NCBI RefSeq assembly: GCF_011947225.1
Contig: NZ_JAATVW010000025.1
Coordinates: forward strand, 1 to 57,898
Length of the DNA stretch: 57,898 nt
Reading direction: 5' to 3'
DNA from: Planosporangium flavigriseum
GTDB lineage: Bacteria; Actinomycetota; Actinomycetes; Mycobacteriales; Micromonosporaceae
Made by a program: the position numbers and the translations under genes. Shown here piece after piece: positions 34,231-43,111 of this stretch. Below the pieces are notes generated by a model. It was not told the origin of the DNA, searched no databases, and saw nothing but the letters and a program-made list of their open reading frames with translations. How positions within the stretch are numbered: position 1 is the stretch's first letter; every line of letters starts with the position of its first letter.

Positions 34231-34404
34231 TCATCGCGCCCGTCCCAGCAACATCCGGCTGGCCTCGCCGGGCGTACGCCTCGGCAACTGCCCGAAGCGG
34301 GCGAACGTCTGGCTGGCGGAAAGTCTGACTGGGCAGGGTTCCTCCTCGCCACAGGCGCGGCAGTAACCGCCGGGCGTGCTGATGCGGAATTGACGTACCC
34401 CCAT
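34231..34404 (-). CDS. Small Cys-rich protein, 5' end in the IS left end
   Basis: 57 residues: GVRQFRISTPGGYCRACG, then EEEPCPVRLSASQTFARFG and a basic end. YCRACG plus PCPVRL could bind a metal. The compact sequence and its charge pattern look more like a real gene than noise, and it appears on the strand opposite the element. Its ATG at 34404 and next three codons lie inside the left end of the tnpB element. The native start was therefore cut off, or the insertion supplied a new one. No ribosome binding site is visible. I recognise no family. Confidence 0.4.
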   Translation of the reverse strand: MGVRQFRISTPGGYCRACGEEEPCPVRLSASQTFARFGQLPRRTPGEASRMLLGRAR

Positions 34405-34419
34405 GGCAGCATGCGGGGC

Positions 34420-35526
34420 ATGACACGTGTGGTGCGGCGGGCCTTCCGGTACCGTTTCTATCCGACGCACGCCCAGGTCGAGCAGCTCAACCGCACGTTT
34501 GGCTGTGTGCGGCTGGTCTACAACAAGGCCCTGGACGCCCGTGCGAGCGCCTGGAGCACGCATCGCCGCACCATCACCTACGGGCAAACCTCCGCGATGC
34601 TGACGGAGTGGAAACGCGACCCGGACCTGGCGTTCCTGGGCGACGTGTCGTCGGTGCCGCTGCAACAGGCCCTGCGACACCTCAACGCCGCGTTTGCGGC
34701 GTTCTTCGCCAAACGCGCCAAGTATCCGCGGTTCAAGTCGCGCAAGCGGTCGCGGGTATCGGCCGAGTACACCCGCTCGGCGTTTGGCTGGCGCGAGGGC
34801 AAACTCACGCTCGCCAAGATGGACCAGCCCCTGGACATTGTGTGGTCGCGCCCGCTGCCCGAAGGCGCCGAACCCTCCACCGTCACGGTGTCGCGGGATG
34901 CGGCAGGCCGCTGGCACGTGGCCATCCTGGTCGAGACTACGATCGAAACCCTACCCCCGGCCGAGGCCGCCGTCGGCGTGGACGTCGGCATCACCAGCCT
35001 GGTGACCCTGTCGACCGGCGAGAAGGTCACCAACCCCCGGCACGAACGCACCGACCGGCGCAAGCTGGCCAAGGCGCAGCGGTGCCTTGCCCGCAAGCAG
35101 AAGGGCTCGGCCAACCGGGCCAAGGCGAAACTCACGGTGGCGCGCATCCATGCCCGCGTCGCCGACCGGCGCCGCGACCTGCTGCACAAGCTGAGCACGC
35201 GACTCGTCCGTGACAACCAAACGGTCGTGATCGAAGACCTCGCCGTGCGCAACCTGCTCGCCAACCACCGCCTGGCCCGTGCCATCTCCGATGCAGCCTG
35301 GGCGCAGCTGCGGTCGATGCTGACCTACAAGGCCGCCTGGTACGGCCGGCGGCTGGTTGTGGTCGACCGTTGGTACCCGTCGTCGAAGCGATGCTCGACG
35401 TGCGGGCGGCTGGCCGAGACGATGCCGCTGGCCATTCGGGAGTGGACGTGCCCCTGCGGCGCGAGGCATGACAGGGACGTGAATGCGGCGAAGAACATCC
35501 TCGCGGCCGGGCTGGTCGAGAGGTAA
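34420..35526 (+). CDS. tnpB: TnpB RNA-guided nuclease of IS200/IS605 element
   Basis: 368 residues from ATG 34420. The N-terminal wedge/REC region (RRAFRYRFYPTHAQVEQLN, FGCVRLVYNKALD) precedes a RuvC-like nuclease with all three acidic residues: Asp188 in GVDVGI, Glu272 in VVIEDLAV and Asp353 in HDRDVNAAKNI. The zinc finger Cys pairs (CSTCG, CPCG) are present. It appears intact and active. TnpB cuts DNA next to the target motif under guidance of an RNA made from the element's right end, which helps keep the element in place. With no TnpA here it acts as a solitary homing-type nuclease, an ancestor-like relative of Cas12. Confidence 0.92.
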   Translation: MTRVVRRAFRYRFYPTHAQVEQLNRTFGCVRLVYNKALDARASAWSTHRRTITYGQTSAMLTEWKRDPDLAFLGDVSSVPLQQALRHLNAAFAAFFAKRAKYPRFKSRKRSRVSAEYTRSAFGWREGKLTLAKMDQPLDIVWSRPLPEGAEPSTVTVSRDAAGRWHVAILVETTIETLPPAEAAVGVDVGITSLVTLSTGEKVTNPRHERTDRRKLAKAQRCLARKQKGSANRAKAKLTVARIHARVADRRRDLLHKLSTRLVRDNQTVVIEDLAVRNLLANHRLARAISDAAWAQLRSMLTYKAAWYGRRLVVVDRWYPSSKRCSTCGRLAETMPLAIREWTCPCGARHDRDVNAAKNILAAGLVER

Positions 35527-35649
35527 AACGCCTGTGGAGGGCCGGTGAGACCACAACCGCCACGGCGGGGACGGCACGGCCCGGCGAAGCAGGAACCCCC
35601 ACGGGCGACCGCGGGAATCCCCGCCCTTCAAAGCGGTGGAGGAAGTCAA
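35500..35649 (+). ncRNA. Probable omega/right-end RNA of the tnpB element
   Basis: The 3' end of tnpB plus about 120 nt of GC-rich, structured sequence ends in a hairpin (35618-35638) and AGGAAGTCAA. In characterised TnpB systems this segment is the scaffold of the guide RNA, and the 15-20 nt just past the element end (from 35650, AACAGGG-like or CAGGGAGCG) serve as guide. Only the architecture is visible here, so the 5' limit is a guess. Confidence 0.5.
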
Positions 35650-35663
35650 CAGGGAGCGAGCAA

Positions 35664-35855
35664 GTGGAACGTAACGTCTGGCTCAAGTCCAGCCGCTCAG
35701 GATCCAACGGCCAATGCACCGAGGTGCGCGACCGCGGCGACGCGATCGACGTACGCGACAGCAAGAACCCCACCGGCCCGATGCTCACCTTCACCCCGGC
35801 GGACTGGGCAGCGTTCGTCGAGGGCGTCAAGGCCGGTGAGTTCGACCTCCGGTAG
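35664..35855 (+). CDS. DUF397 protein
   Basis: 63 residues from GTG 35664. WLKSSRSGSNGQCTEVRD and IDVRDSKNPTGPMLTFTPA with WAAFVEGVKAGEFD are diagnostic of DUF397. These small actinobacterial proteins usually pair with an upstream XRE-type regulator in AbaA/BldB-like or toxin-antitoxin-like units. Here the partner is absent: the tnpB element ends 14 nt upstream. The insertion may have separated the pair or landed in the intergenic space. A GGGAGCG box precedes the start. Confidence 0.88.
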   Translation: MERNVWLKSSRSGSNGQCTEVRDRGDAIDVRDSKNPTGPMLTFTPADWAAFVEGVKAGEFDLR

Positions 35856-35858
35856 AGC

Positions 35859-35895
35859 GCGTACGGGCACACCGGGTCCCGGTGCGCCCGTACGC
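35859..35895. terminator. Bidirectional terminator between DUF397 and MCP genes
   Basis: GCGTACGGGCACACCGG(G) from 35859 pairs with CCGGTGCGCCCGTACGC (35879-35895) around a 2-3-nt loop with one mismatch. It lies between two convergent genes and probably ends both transcripts. Confidence 0.8.
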
Positions 35896-35909
35896 TGGCA
35901 AACGCCGGT

Positions 35910-37550
35910 TCAGGTTCGGAACCGGCCGGCTGCTTCCTCCAGGGCGGCGGCAAGCCCGCCCAACTGGTCCGTGGCCTCGTCGGCCTGGGCCGCCGCCGTG
36001 GTCGTGGCGCTGGCCGCGTCAGCGACGATGGCGACCGCCCCGGCGATGTCGGACGAGCCGTTGGCGGCCTGAGCGGCGCTGCGGCTGATCTCATTCATCG
36101 TCGCGTTCTGTTCCTCGACAGCGGTGGCGATGGTCGCCTGGGACTCGTTGATCCGGCTGATGATGTCCGCGACGCGGCTGATGGCGTCGACCGTCTGCGC
36201 GGTGTCGTGCTGAATGGCGTTGATGCGCCGGGTGATGTCCTCAGTGGCCTTCGCAGTCTCCTGAGCGAGGTCCTTGACCTCCGACGCGACCACGGCGAAG
36301 CCCTTGCCCGCGTCGCCAGCCCGGGCCGCTTCGATGGTGGCGTTGAGCGCCAGCAGGTTGGTCTGCTCCGCGATCCCGGTGATCACCTTGAGCACGTCGC
36401 CGATCTCGGCGCTGGAGTTGCCGAGGCTGGTGATGGTGGAGTTGGCCGCCTGCGCCGTGGAGACGGCGTCATTGGCGATGCTCGCCGCTTCCTGAGCGTT
36501 GCGGGCGATCTCCTCGATGGACGCGGTCATCTGTTCCGCGCCGGCGGCGAGGGTCTGCACGTTGCCGGCGACCGCCTCGGTCGACTCGCGTAACAGCCGG
36601 CTCTGGTCGCGGGTGGTGACCGCATTGTCGGCGATCTCCGCCGAGGTCCGCTTGAGCCCGGTGCCGGCCGAGGCGACGGCCGAGGCGTTGCGGGTCAGGG
36701 TGCGCAGCATGTCGGCCATGCGCGCGGTGCCCTGGTCGAGCTGCGCGATAGCGCGCCCGAGGTCGTCCCTACAGTGCGCTTCCACCCGTACGCTCAGGTC
36801 GCCGTCGGCGAGCCCATCGGCCACCTGCGCGACCCGGTCCACCCCGCGCCGGACGGTACGGGCGGTCCACAGCCCGAGCGCCAGCGCCGCCAGCGCACCC
36901 ACGGCGAGGACGGCGACGACGACCTGCACACCCGTGTCACGGCTGCGCCGGGCGTCGTCGAGCCGCTGCTGCGCCAGCTTTTCGGTCGAGTCGGTGAGCT
37001 TGGCCAGGTAGTCCTGCGCCTTGTCGCTGAGCGGGCTCAGCTCCGCCTTGCGCCGCTTCTCGTACGTGGCCGTGTCACCGGCCGCGTACAGGGCGGTGAT
37101 TTCGTCGCGGACATTCCGGTAGTCCTTCCAGCTGGCCGCGAAGGCGGTCAGGAGAGCGCGCTGCTCGGATGAGAGCGGGCGTTGACCGTAGGTTGCGACG
37201 GCGGCGTCCAGCGCGGCGTCGGTCTTCTGCAGGGCCTCGGTATTGGTCTTCACCGCGTCGGCGCCCTTCGAGGTGCGCAGCGACAGCGAGTCCAGCCGCG
37301 CCTGCGTCGCCAGCCGGCGGATCTCGCCGACCTGCTCGGTGCTGGTCACGCCGTCCGCGTGGAGAAGGTGGGCGTCCCCGTCGACCGCGTTCAGCTGGTG
37401 CACCGCGGTGTACCCGACGAGCAGGCCCGTACCTACGGCGACAGCGACGGAGAGCAGGATCTTCGCGCGTACCGACCGGTCGGCCAGCCAGCCCAGCGGC
37501 CTGAGTCGGGCCCGGCCCGGCACCGCGACAGTGCGTAAATCAGACTCCAT
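35910..37550 (-). CDS. Methyl-accepting chemotaxis protein
   Basis: 546 residues with GAAGGAG before ATG 37550. Topology: short cytoplasmic N-terminus, helix 1 ([20 protein letters not shown]), a four-helix-bundle-like sensor of about 150 residues, helix 2 ([20 protein letters not shown]), HAMP, then a signalling domain. The hairpin tip is conserved ([34 protein letters not shown]). No che genes are nearby, so the receptor works with remote partners or in a non-flagellar output. A ligand cannot be predicted. The 174-nt gap to polX holds its promoter and is AT-richer than average. Confidence 0.94.
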   Translation of the reverse strand: MESDLRTVAVPGRARLRPLGWLADRSVRAKILLSVAVAVGTGLLVGYTAVHQLNAVDGDAHLLHADGVTSTEQVGEIRRLATQARLDSLSLRTSKGADAVKTNTEALQKTDAALDAAVATYGQRPLSSEQRALLTAFAASWKDYRNVRDEITALYAAGDTATYEKRRKAELSPLSDKAQDYLAKLTDSTEKLAQQRLDDARRSRDTGVQVVVAVLAVGALAALALGLWTARTVRRGVDRVAQVADGLADGDLSVRVEAHCRDDLGRAIAQLDQGTARMADMLRTLTRNASAVASAGTGLKRTSAEIADNAVTTRDQSRLLRESTEAVAGNVQTLAAGAEQMTASIEEIARNAQEAASIANDAVSTAQAANSTITSLGNSSAEIGDVLKVITGIAEQTNLLALNATIEAARAGDAGKGFAVVASEVKDLAQETAKATEDITRRINAIQHDTAQTVDAISRVADIISRINESQATIATAVEEQNATMNEISRSAAQAANGSSDIAGAVAIVADAASATTTAAAQADEATDQLGGLAAALEEAAGRFRT

Positions 37551-37724
37551 TTCGTGCGGTCTCCTTCACGTGGGGTGGTGCCACCTGATGGCCCACTTGG
37601 CTCGTGACCAGTTCGTCGGCCGGAGCCGGGGATTGTTGACGAAATTGCAAGAAACAATTCGCGTTGTGCATGTTTGCGTACTGTGCGTGTTGGGATGTGG
37701 GGCGATCCAGCGAGGGCACCGCAT

Positions 37725-39494
37725 TCAGGTACGGCGGGGCGCCCGCCGGTGGGGCACCCCGGCCGGAGTGAGCCGCTCCTGCTTCGCCGCGACGAACTCC
37801 CGCAGCTTTTCCAGCGGCCACGTGTTGATCACGTCGTCGGGGGTCAGCCAGCCCCGCTGCGCGGTGCCCACCCCGTACCGGAGGAAGTCCAGCTGGGCGA
37901 CCGCGTGCGCGTCGGTGTTGACGGCGAACTTCACGCCGTGGTGGCGGGCGCGCAGGATCAGGTCGTCAGGCAGGTCCAGCCGGTCGGGGGAGCTGTTGAC
38001 CTCCAGCGCGGTACCCGTAGCCGCCGCGGCTTCGAACACGGCGTCGAAGTCCGCGTTGACCGGCGGGCGCTGGTTGATCCGCCGGGTGGTCGGGTGGCCG
38101 ATGATGTTCACGTGCGGGTTTTCGCAGGCGCGTACCAGCCGGCGGGTCATCGCCTTCCGGGGCTGGCCGAAGCGCGAGTGGATCGAGGCGACCCGGAGGT
38201 CGAACCCGGCGAGGAAGTCGGCGTCCCAGTCGACCTCGCCGTCCGGTTCGATGTTGAGTTCTGTGCCGTGCAGCAGTTCCATGTCGGTGGTGTCGGCGAG
38301 CATCCGCAGCCGGCTGCGCTGGTCGAGCATCTTCTCGTCGGTCATGCGCTGCATGGTCAAGTTTTTGGCGTGGTCGGTGACGGCGTAGTAGTGGTAGCCG
38401 CGCCCCTGCGCCGCGGCGAGCATCTCCGACAGCGTCGCGGCCCCGTCGGTCAGGTCGGTGTGGGTGTGCAGATCACCCTGGATGTCGGCGACCGTGACCA
38501 GGCGCGGTAGCCGACCGGTACGCGCCGCCTCGATCTCGCCGCGGTCCTCGCGCAGGGTGGGCGGGATCCACGCCAACTCCAGCTTCGCGTAGACCTCCTC
38601 CTCGGTCTCCGACACCACGAGACTGTCGTCGTCGACCCGGAACAGCCCGTACTCCGAGAGCTTCAGCCCCTTGCGCACCGCGATCTCGCGTACCCGGATG
38701 TTGTGCTCCTTCGAGCCGGTGAAGTACTGCAGCGCGGCGCCCCACGACGCCGGCGGCACGACGCGCAGGTCGACCTGCAGGCTGGTGGCGGTCCGTACGG
38801 AGGTCTTGGTCGGACCGCGCGCGATGACCTCGGCGACGATCGGGAGGCGGGTGAACGCGTCCATCACCGGCTCGGGCTCGGTCGACGCGGCCAGCACGTC
38901 CACGTCGCCGACCGTCTCGCACATCCGGCGCAGCGATCCGGCGTACGTGCAGGTCATGCAGGCGGGTACGGCGGAGAGATGGACGATGATCTCCTCGGCG
39001 GTGGCAAGAGCGTCGCGGAGCGGTATCCGCCCCTTGCTCTGCGTGAGCAGTTCGATGCCGTGCAGCAGGTTCGCCGCGGTCTTGGGGCCGAAGCCGTGCT
39101 GCTCCTCCAGCAGGCCGGACTGGATCGCGTCCTCCAGCTGCGCCACGGAGGCGATGCCCAGGTCGGTGTAGAGAACCATGGCCCGCCTCGGCCCGAGCGT
39201 GGGGATCTTGACGAGCTCCCGTACGCCGGCCGGGATCTCCTCCCGCAGCCGCTCAAGGGCCTCGATCCGGCCGGTGGTGAAGTACTCGGTGATTTTTTCG
39301 GCGATCGACCGGCCGATGTTGGGGATCTCCCGGAGGCTCTCGACGTCGAGGTGGGACACGTCGGCGGGGTAGCCGGCGATCGTGCGCGCGGCGTTCTCGT
39401 ACGCCCGGATCTTGTACGGGTCGCCGTCGGTGATCGCGAGCAGGTCGGCGAACTCTTGCAGCAGCGCCTCGACGGCCTCGTCGGGCCGGACCAT
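37725..39494 (-). CDS. polX: DNA polymerase/3'-5' exonuclease PolX
   Basis: 589 residues from ATG 39494. The frame stays open upstream, but that sequence is the antisense of the kinase gene. The N-terminal pol-beta-like region has helix-hairpin-helix motifs (IPNIGRSIAEKITEYF; IPTLGPRRAMVLYTDLG) and a nucleotidyltransferase core (AGSLRRMCETVGDVDVL). The C-terminal PHP domain has GDLHTHTDLTDGAATLSEM, YYAVTDHAKNL, HGTELNIEPDG and VNTDAHAVAQL. It fills small gaps and trims 3' ends in base-excision repair. Its start is 54 nt from a divergent kinase gene, so the two share a promoter region. Confidence 0.93.
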   Translation of the reverse strand: MVRPDEAVEALLQEFADLLAITDGDPYKIRAYENAARTIAGYPADVSHLDVESLREIPNIGRSIAEKITEYFTTGRIEALERLREEIPAGVRELVKIPTLGPRRAMVLYTDLGIASVAQLEDAIQSGLLEEQHGFGPKTAANLLHGIELLTQSKGRIPLRDALATAEEIIVHLSAVPACMTCTYAGSLRRMCETVGDVDVLAASTEPEPVMDAFTRLPIVAEVIARGPTKTSVRTATSLQVDLRVVPPASWGAALQYFTGSKEHNIRVREIAVRKGLKLSEYGLFRVDDDSLVVSETEEEVYAKLELAWIPPTLREDRGEIEAARTGRLPRLVTVADIQGDLHTHTDLTDGAATLSEMLAAAQGRGYHYYAVTDHAKNLTMQRMTDEKMLDQRSRLRMLADTTDMELLHGTELNIEPDGEVDWDADFLAGFDLRVASIHSRFGQPRKAMTRRLVRACENPHVNIIGHPTTRRINQRPPVNADFDAVFEAAAATGTALEVNSSPDRLDLPDDLILRARHHGVKFAVNTDAHAVAQLDFLRYGVGTAQRGWLTPDDVINTWPLEKLREFVAAKQERLTPAGVPHRRAPRRT

Positions 39495-39548
39495 ACTCGC
39501 AAGTCTAGGCGCGTGACCACGTTCGGGCGCGCGACCCGCGGAGGTCCG

Positions 39549-40541
39549 ATGACGGCTGACGACGCGCTCGTGCTCGGCCTGGACGTCGGTGGTACGGCCT
39601 CGCGAGCCGTCGTCGTGACGCTGGACGGCCGGCTTGCCGGCCACGGCCGGGCCGGTGGGGGAAACCCGGCGTCCCGGCCGCCTGAGGTGGCCGCGGCCAG
39701 TGTCGCCACGGCGATCCGAATAGCACTGTCCACCGCGGATCCGGGCGCGGTACGGGCCGGCGTGCTGGGCGTCGCCGGCTTCACCCGGATGGCCGAACCC
39801 CGGGTCGCTGACTCGTTTGAGCACGCCTGGCGGGGCGCGGGACTGCGGTGCCCGATGAGCGTCGTCGCCGACCTTTCGGTCGTGTACGTCGCCGCTACCC
39901 CGGCGCCGTCCGGCACGGTGCTCGTTGCCGGTACGGGCGCGGTCGCCGGCCGCGTCGACGACCGGATGCTCACGCGCATCGCCGGCGGGCTGGGCTGGCT
40001 GCTCGGCGACGAGGGCTCGGGGTTCTGGCTGGGGCGAGCGGCGGCGCGGGAGGTGGCCCGGGCGCTGTCCGCCGGACAATCGCTGGGCCTGCTCGGCCGG
40101 CTGGTGACGCGACGGTTGCTCGGGGACGAGCCGCCGACCGAACCTGCCCGGGCGCTCGTGGCTGAGGTGTACCGGCGGCGACCCGCCGAACTCGCCGCTC
40201 TCGCGCCGCTGGTCAGCGAGGCTGCGGCGGCTGGCGATCCGACCGCCCGCGCGATCGTGCGCGACGCCGTGCGGTGGCTGACCGGCACCCTCGCGGAGGT
40301 ACGCGACGACGCGGCCCGGACACCGATCGTGCTGGGCGGCAGCGTGCTCACCTCGACCGGGCCGATCCAGAACGCGGTACGCCGGACGTTGGCGCGCCGC
40401 TGGAATGCGCCGGTGCTGGTCACCACCACCGCTGCCGTCGGTGCGGCGTGGCTGGCCGCCCGTACCGTGACCGACCTGGATGAGCAGGAGGCGGCGGCTC
40501 TGCACGACCGCCTGCGGGTGGCGACCGCTGCCATCGAATAG
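39549..40541 (+). CDS. BadF/BadG/N-acetylglucosamine-kinase-like ATPase
   Basis: 330 residues from ATG 39549 (GGAGGTCC upstream). An ASKHA-fold sugar kinase: ATP-phosphate motif LGLDVGGTASRAVVV, second phosphate motif LVAGTGAVAGRVDD, GGLGWLLGDEGSGFWLGR (sugar/adenosine region) and PIVLGGSVLTS. The pattern matches eukaryotic-type GlcNAc kinases and the BadF/BadG/BcrA family. It probably phosphorylates GlcNAc or a similar amino sugar in the cytosol, feeding cell-wall recycling or chitin use. It is divergent from polX, with no functional link obvious. Confidence 0.88.
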   Translation: MTADDALVLGLDVGGTASRAVVVTLDGRLAGHGRAGGGNPASRPPEVAAASVATAIRIALSTADPGAVRAGVLGVAGFTRMAEPRVADSFEHAWRGAGLRCPMSVVADLSVVYVAATPAPSGTVLVAGTGAVAGRVDDRMLTRIAGGLGWLLGDEGSGFWLGRAAAREVARALSAGQSLGLLGRLVTRRLLGDEPPTEPARALVAEVYRRRPAELAALAPLVSEAAAAGDPTARAIVRDAVRWLTGTLAEVRDDAARTPIVLGGSVLTSTGPIQNAVRRTLARRWNAPVLVTTTAAVGAAWLAARTVTDLDEQEAAALHDRLRVATAAIE

Positions 40542-40647
40542 CGTCGTCCCAGCACGCGTCCGCGTCGAATCTCGTTGACGTTTGTTTGTCGAAAATCGTG
40601 GCCGCCGATCGACGAGTATGCAGGACGTAGATCACCTGGAGGTATGG

Positions 40648-40992
40648 ATGAAATTCCTGCTGCTCTTGACCGGTGCCGAGGAGGCCTGGGAGCGGGCCGG
40701 CGACGCCGAGCGAGCCGCGTTGATGCGTGAGATCGACGAGTTCCAGCGCCGGCACGGCGAACGGATGGTCGGTGGGGGAGCGCTGGAGCCGTCGGCGCAG
40801 GCCCGTACGGTGCGCCGCCGCGCGGGAGGTCAGAAGATCATCGACGGACCGTACAGCGAGGCGAAGGAGGTCGTCGGCGGCTTCGTCGTGATCGAGGTTG
40901 ACGACCTCGACGCCGCGCTCGCCGTCGCCCAGGAGTGGCCGTCGCTGCCCGGGGCCAGTGGTGGAGTCGAGGTGCGCCGGATCCTGGACTGA
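40648..40992 (+). CDS. YCII-related (DGPF-domain) protein
   Basis: 114 residues from ATG 40648 with GGAGG six nt upstream, which decides the start over upstream in-frame codons. MKFLLLLTGAEEAWERAG, IIDGPYSEAKEVVGGFVVIE and AQEWPSLPGASGGVEVRRI are typical of the YCII/DGPF family. These cytosolic proteins are often partnered with extracytoplasmic-function sigma factors, but none is visible here. Role unknown. It stands alone ahead of a hairpin terminator. Confidence 0.88.
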   Translation: MKFLLLLTGAEEAWERAGDAERAALMREIDEFQRRHGERMVGGGALEPSAQARTVRRRAGGQKIIDGPYSEAKEVVGGFVVIEVDDLDAALAVAQEWPSLPGASGGVEVRRILD

Positions 40993-41006
40993 TTGTTGAT
41001 CACGTT

Positions 41007-41048
41007 CGGTAAGAGTTTGGGTGGGTAAAGCCGCCCAAAACCCTACCG
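41007..41048 (+). terminator. Hairpin terminator after YCII gene
   Basis: CGGTA with AGTTTGGGTGG pairs imperfectly with CCGCCCAAAA and TACCG (41031-41048) around GTAAAG. The stem carries an internal loop and a G-T pair. It lies 14 nt past the stop and before the GH9 promoter. Confidence 0.6.
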
Positions 41049-41087
41049 ATCGTCAGGAAATATCGCTCTCCGTGGTCGATTCGTAAC

Positions 41088-41101
41088 TGGGAGCGCTACC
41101 A
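41088..41101. promoter_or_regulatory. CebR/CelR-like cellulase operator
   Basis: TGGGAGCGCTACCA matches 13 of 14 positions of the palindromic TGGGAGCGCTCCCA box bound by the cellobiose-responsive LacI-family repressors CebR (Streptomyces) and CelR (Thermobifida). It is 35 nt upstream of the GH9 cellulase start, a fitting place for repression that cello-oligosaccharides relieve. The repressor itself is not in this window as far as I can tell. Confidence 0.75.
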
Positions 41102-41135
41102 TGGGCCGCCCCCTCACCGACCCCTGGGAGAGCAC

Positions 41136-43046
41136 GTGATCTTCGATCGGCGCCGATGGTCGGCGCGTATGCGCACGGCGGTGACTGCCGCCACCGCGCT
41201 CACCGCAACTGGACTCCTCGCCATTGCACCCGGTGCGACCGCGTTCGCGGCGGAGCCGGCCAACTCGTCCGGCCTCAGCGCCAACGTGCAGCCCGGCGCC
41301 GTGCCGGAGATGTACAAGTCGGGCACCGGCCCCCGGGTGCGCGTCAACCAGGTCGGGTACCTGACGAACGGCCCGAAGAACGCGACCTTCACCACCGGCG
41401 CCGAAAAGGGCCTGCCGTGGCAGCTCAAGGACGCCAAGGGCAAGGTCGTCGCCAGCGGCACGACGACGCCCCAGGGCCCGGACGCCGCCTCGGCGCACTC
41501 GGTGCACACCATCGACTTCAGCAAGTACGCGACCCCCGGCAAGGGGTACAAGCTGGTCGTCGACGGTGAGACGAGCCACCCGTTCGCCATCGGTGACAAG
41601 CTGTACGACAACCTGCGTCAGGACGCGCTGAGGTTCTACTACACCCAGCGCAGCGGCATCGCGATCGACGACAAGCTGCGGCCCGGGTACGGCCGGCCGG
41701 CCGGCCACGTGTCGCAGGGCGAGACCGGCGACCTCGCCGTGGGCTGCGTCAACAACGGCTGCGACTACAAGCTCAACGTCAAGGGCGGCTGGTACGACGC
41801 CGGCGACCAGGGCAAGTACGTGGTCAACGGCGGGATCTCGGCCTTCCAGCTGATGAACCAGTTCGAGCGCTCGAAGACCGCCAAGACAGCCCAGGCCGCC
41901 AAGATGGGCGACGGCACGCTGGCCATCCCCGAGAGCAAGAACAAGGTCCCGGACATCCTCGACGAGGCGCGCTGGGAGCAGGAGTTCCTGCTCAGCATGC
42001 AGGTGCCGGACGGCAAGCAGAACGCCGGCATGGCCCACCACAAGATGCACGACGAGAGCTGGACCGCGCTGCCGACGCTGCCGCACCAGGACACCAAGAA
42101 GCGGGTGCTGTACCCGCCGTCGACGGCCGCGACGCTCAACCTCGCCGCCACCGGCGCCCAGGCGGCCCGCGTGTTCACCCCGTACGACAAGAAGTTCGCC
42201 GAGAAGAACCTCGCCGCCGCGAAGAAGGCCTGGGCCGCGGCCAAGGCCAACCCGAACATGGCCGCGTCGGGCGACAGCGGCTCGGGCGGTGGCGGCTACG
42301 GCGACTGGAGCACCCAGGACGAGTTCTACTGGGCGGCCGCCGAGCTGTACCTGACGACCGGCGACAAGGAGTACGCGGACTACCTGCAGAACTCGCCGCT
42401 GCACAAGGACGCGATCTGGAGTGACACCGGCTTCGACTGGGGCAACGTCGCCCAGCTCGGCCGCCTCGACCTGGCCACCGTGCCGAGCAAGCTCGCGGAC
42501 CGGGACCGGGTCCGCAAGTCGGTCGTCGAGGGCGCCGACAAGTACCTCGCCATGGTGCAGAAGAACCCGTGGGGCATGCCGTACGCGGTGTCGGACCGCT
42601 ACAACTGGGGCTCCAACGCCCAGATCCTCAACAACATGGTGGTGCTGGCGACCGGGTTCGACATCACCGGTGATGTCAAGTACCGCGACGCCGTGCTGCA
42701 GGGCATGGACTACATCCTCGGCCGCAACGTGCTGAACCGGTCCTACGTGACCGGGTTCGGCACGTCGTACTCGGTCAACCAGCACTCCCGCTGGTACGCC
42801 AAGCAGCTGGACAAGAAGCTGCCGCCGCCGCCGGTGGGCACCCTCGCCGGTGGTCCGAACTCCGGCAACGAGGACGACCTGGCCAAGAAGCAGCTCGCCG
42901 GCTGCGTCGGTCAGTACTGCTACCTGGACGACATCATGGCGTTCGCAAGCAACGAGCTGACCATCAACTGGAACGCTCCGCTGGCCTGGGTCACGGCGTT
43001 CGTCGCCGACCAGAAGGGCGCGTCGGCCCCGGCCGACCAGAGGTAA
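41136..43046 (+). CDS. Secreted GH9 endoglucanase (cellulase)
   Basis: 636 residues. A Tat/Sec-like signal (Arg-rich start, hydrophobic core about 15-35, cleavage likely after ATAFA) is followed by a CelD-type Ig-like N-domain ([18 protein letters not shown]) and a GH9 (alpha/alpha)6 barrel. Catalytic residues: Asp221 and Asp224 in [12 protein letters not shown], and the acid Glu607 in [31 protein letters not shown] is the conserved GH9 region. No carbohydrate-binding module is present. It hydrolyses beta-1,4-glucan outside the cell. Control by cellobiose is suggested by the CebR-like box upstream. It is monocistronic, with a strong terminator. Confidence 0.95.
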   Translation: MIFDRRRWSARMRTAVTAATALTATGLLAIAPGATAFAAEPANSSGLSANVQPGAVPEMYKSGTGPRVRVNQVGYLTNGPKNATFTTGAEKGLPWQLKDAKGKVVASGTTTPQGPDAASAHSVHTIDFSKYATPGKGYKLVVDGETSHPFAIGDKLYDNLRQDALRFYYTQRSGIAIDDKLRPGYGRPAGHVSQGETGDLAVGCVNNGCDYKLNVKGGWYDAGDQGKYVVNGGISAFQLMNQFERSKTAKTAQAAKMGDGTLAIPESKNKVPDILDEARWEQEFLLSMQVPDGKQNAGMAHHKMHDESWTALPTLPHQDTKKRVLYPPSTAATLNLAATGAQAARVFTPYDKKFAEKNLAAAKKAWAAAKANPNMAASGDSGSGGGGYGDWSTQDEFYWAAAELYLTTGDKEYADYLQNSPLHKDAIWSDTGFDWGNVAQLGRLDLATVPSKLADRDRVRKSVVEGADKYLAMVQKNPWGMPYAVSDRYNWGSNAQILNNMVVLATGFDITGDVKYRDAVLQGMDYILGRNVLNRSYVTGFGTSYSVNQHSRWYAKQLDKKLPPPPVGTLAGGPNSGNEDDLAKKQLAGCVGQYCYLDDIMAFASNELTINWNAPLAWVTAFVADQKGASAPADQR

Positions 43047-43069
43047 CGGCTCCTACCAGGAGTGACAAT

Positions 43070-43105
43070 CGACGGGCCCGTCCCCAGGTGGGGGCGGGCC
43101 CGTCG
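43070..43105. terminator. Bidirectional terminator between GH9 and tetR
   Basis: A 16-bp stem starting CGACGGGCCCGTCCCC (43070-43085) with a GGGGGCGGGCCCGTCG arm (43090-43105), loop AGGT, one wobble pair. It is shared by the convergent GH9 and TetR genes. Confidence 0.88.
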
Positions 43106-43111
43106 GCGCGT

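Larger units (their letters stand above)
34395..35649 (+). mobile_element. IS200/IS605-family element, tnpB only (IS1341 type)
   Basis: The left end follows TTGAC (34390-34394), matching the short target motif that such elements insert behind. It holds a subterminal hairpin: CCCC (34398-34401) and CATG (34402-34405), loop GCAG, CATG (34410-34413), a bulged C and GGGG (34415-34418). The right end carries a CCCCGCCC-TTCAAA-GCGGTGG hairpin and finishes near AGTCAA (35649). tnpB fills the interior. There is no tnpA, so movement would need a transposase in trans. The boundaries were inferred from structure without an empty-site comparison. Confidence 0.7.

Noticed and set aside
39495-40505. Upstream in-frame extension of polX on the minus strand
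   Set aside because: It is the reverse of the sugar-kinase gene. PolX homologues begin at the chosen ATG (39494).
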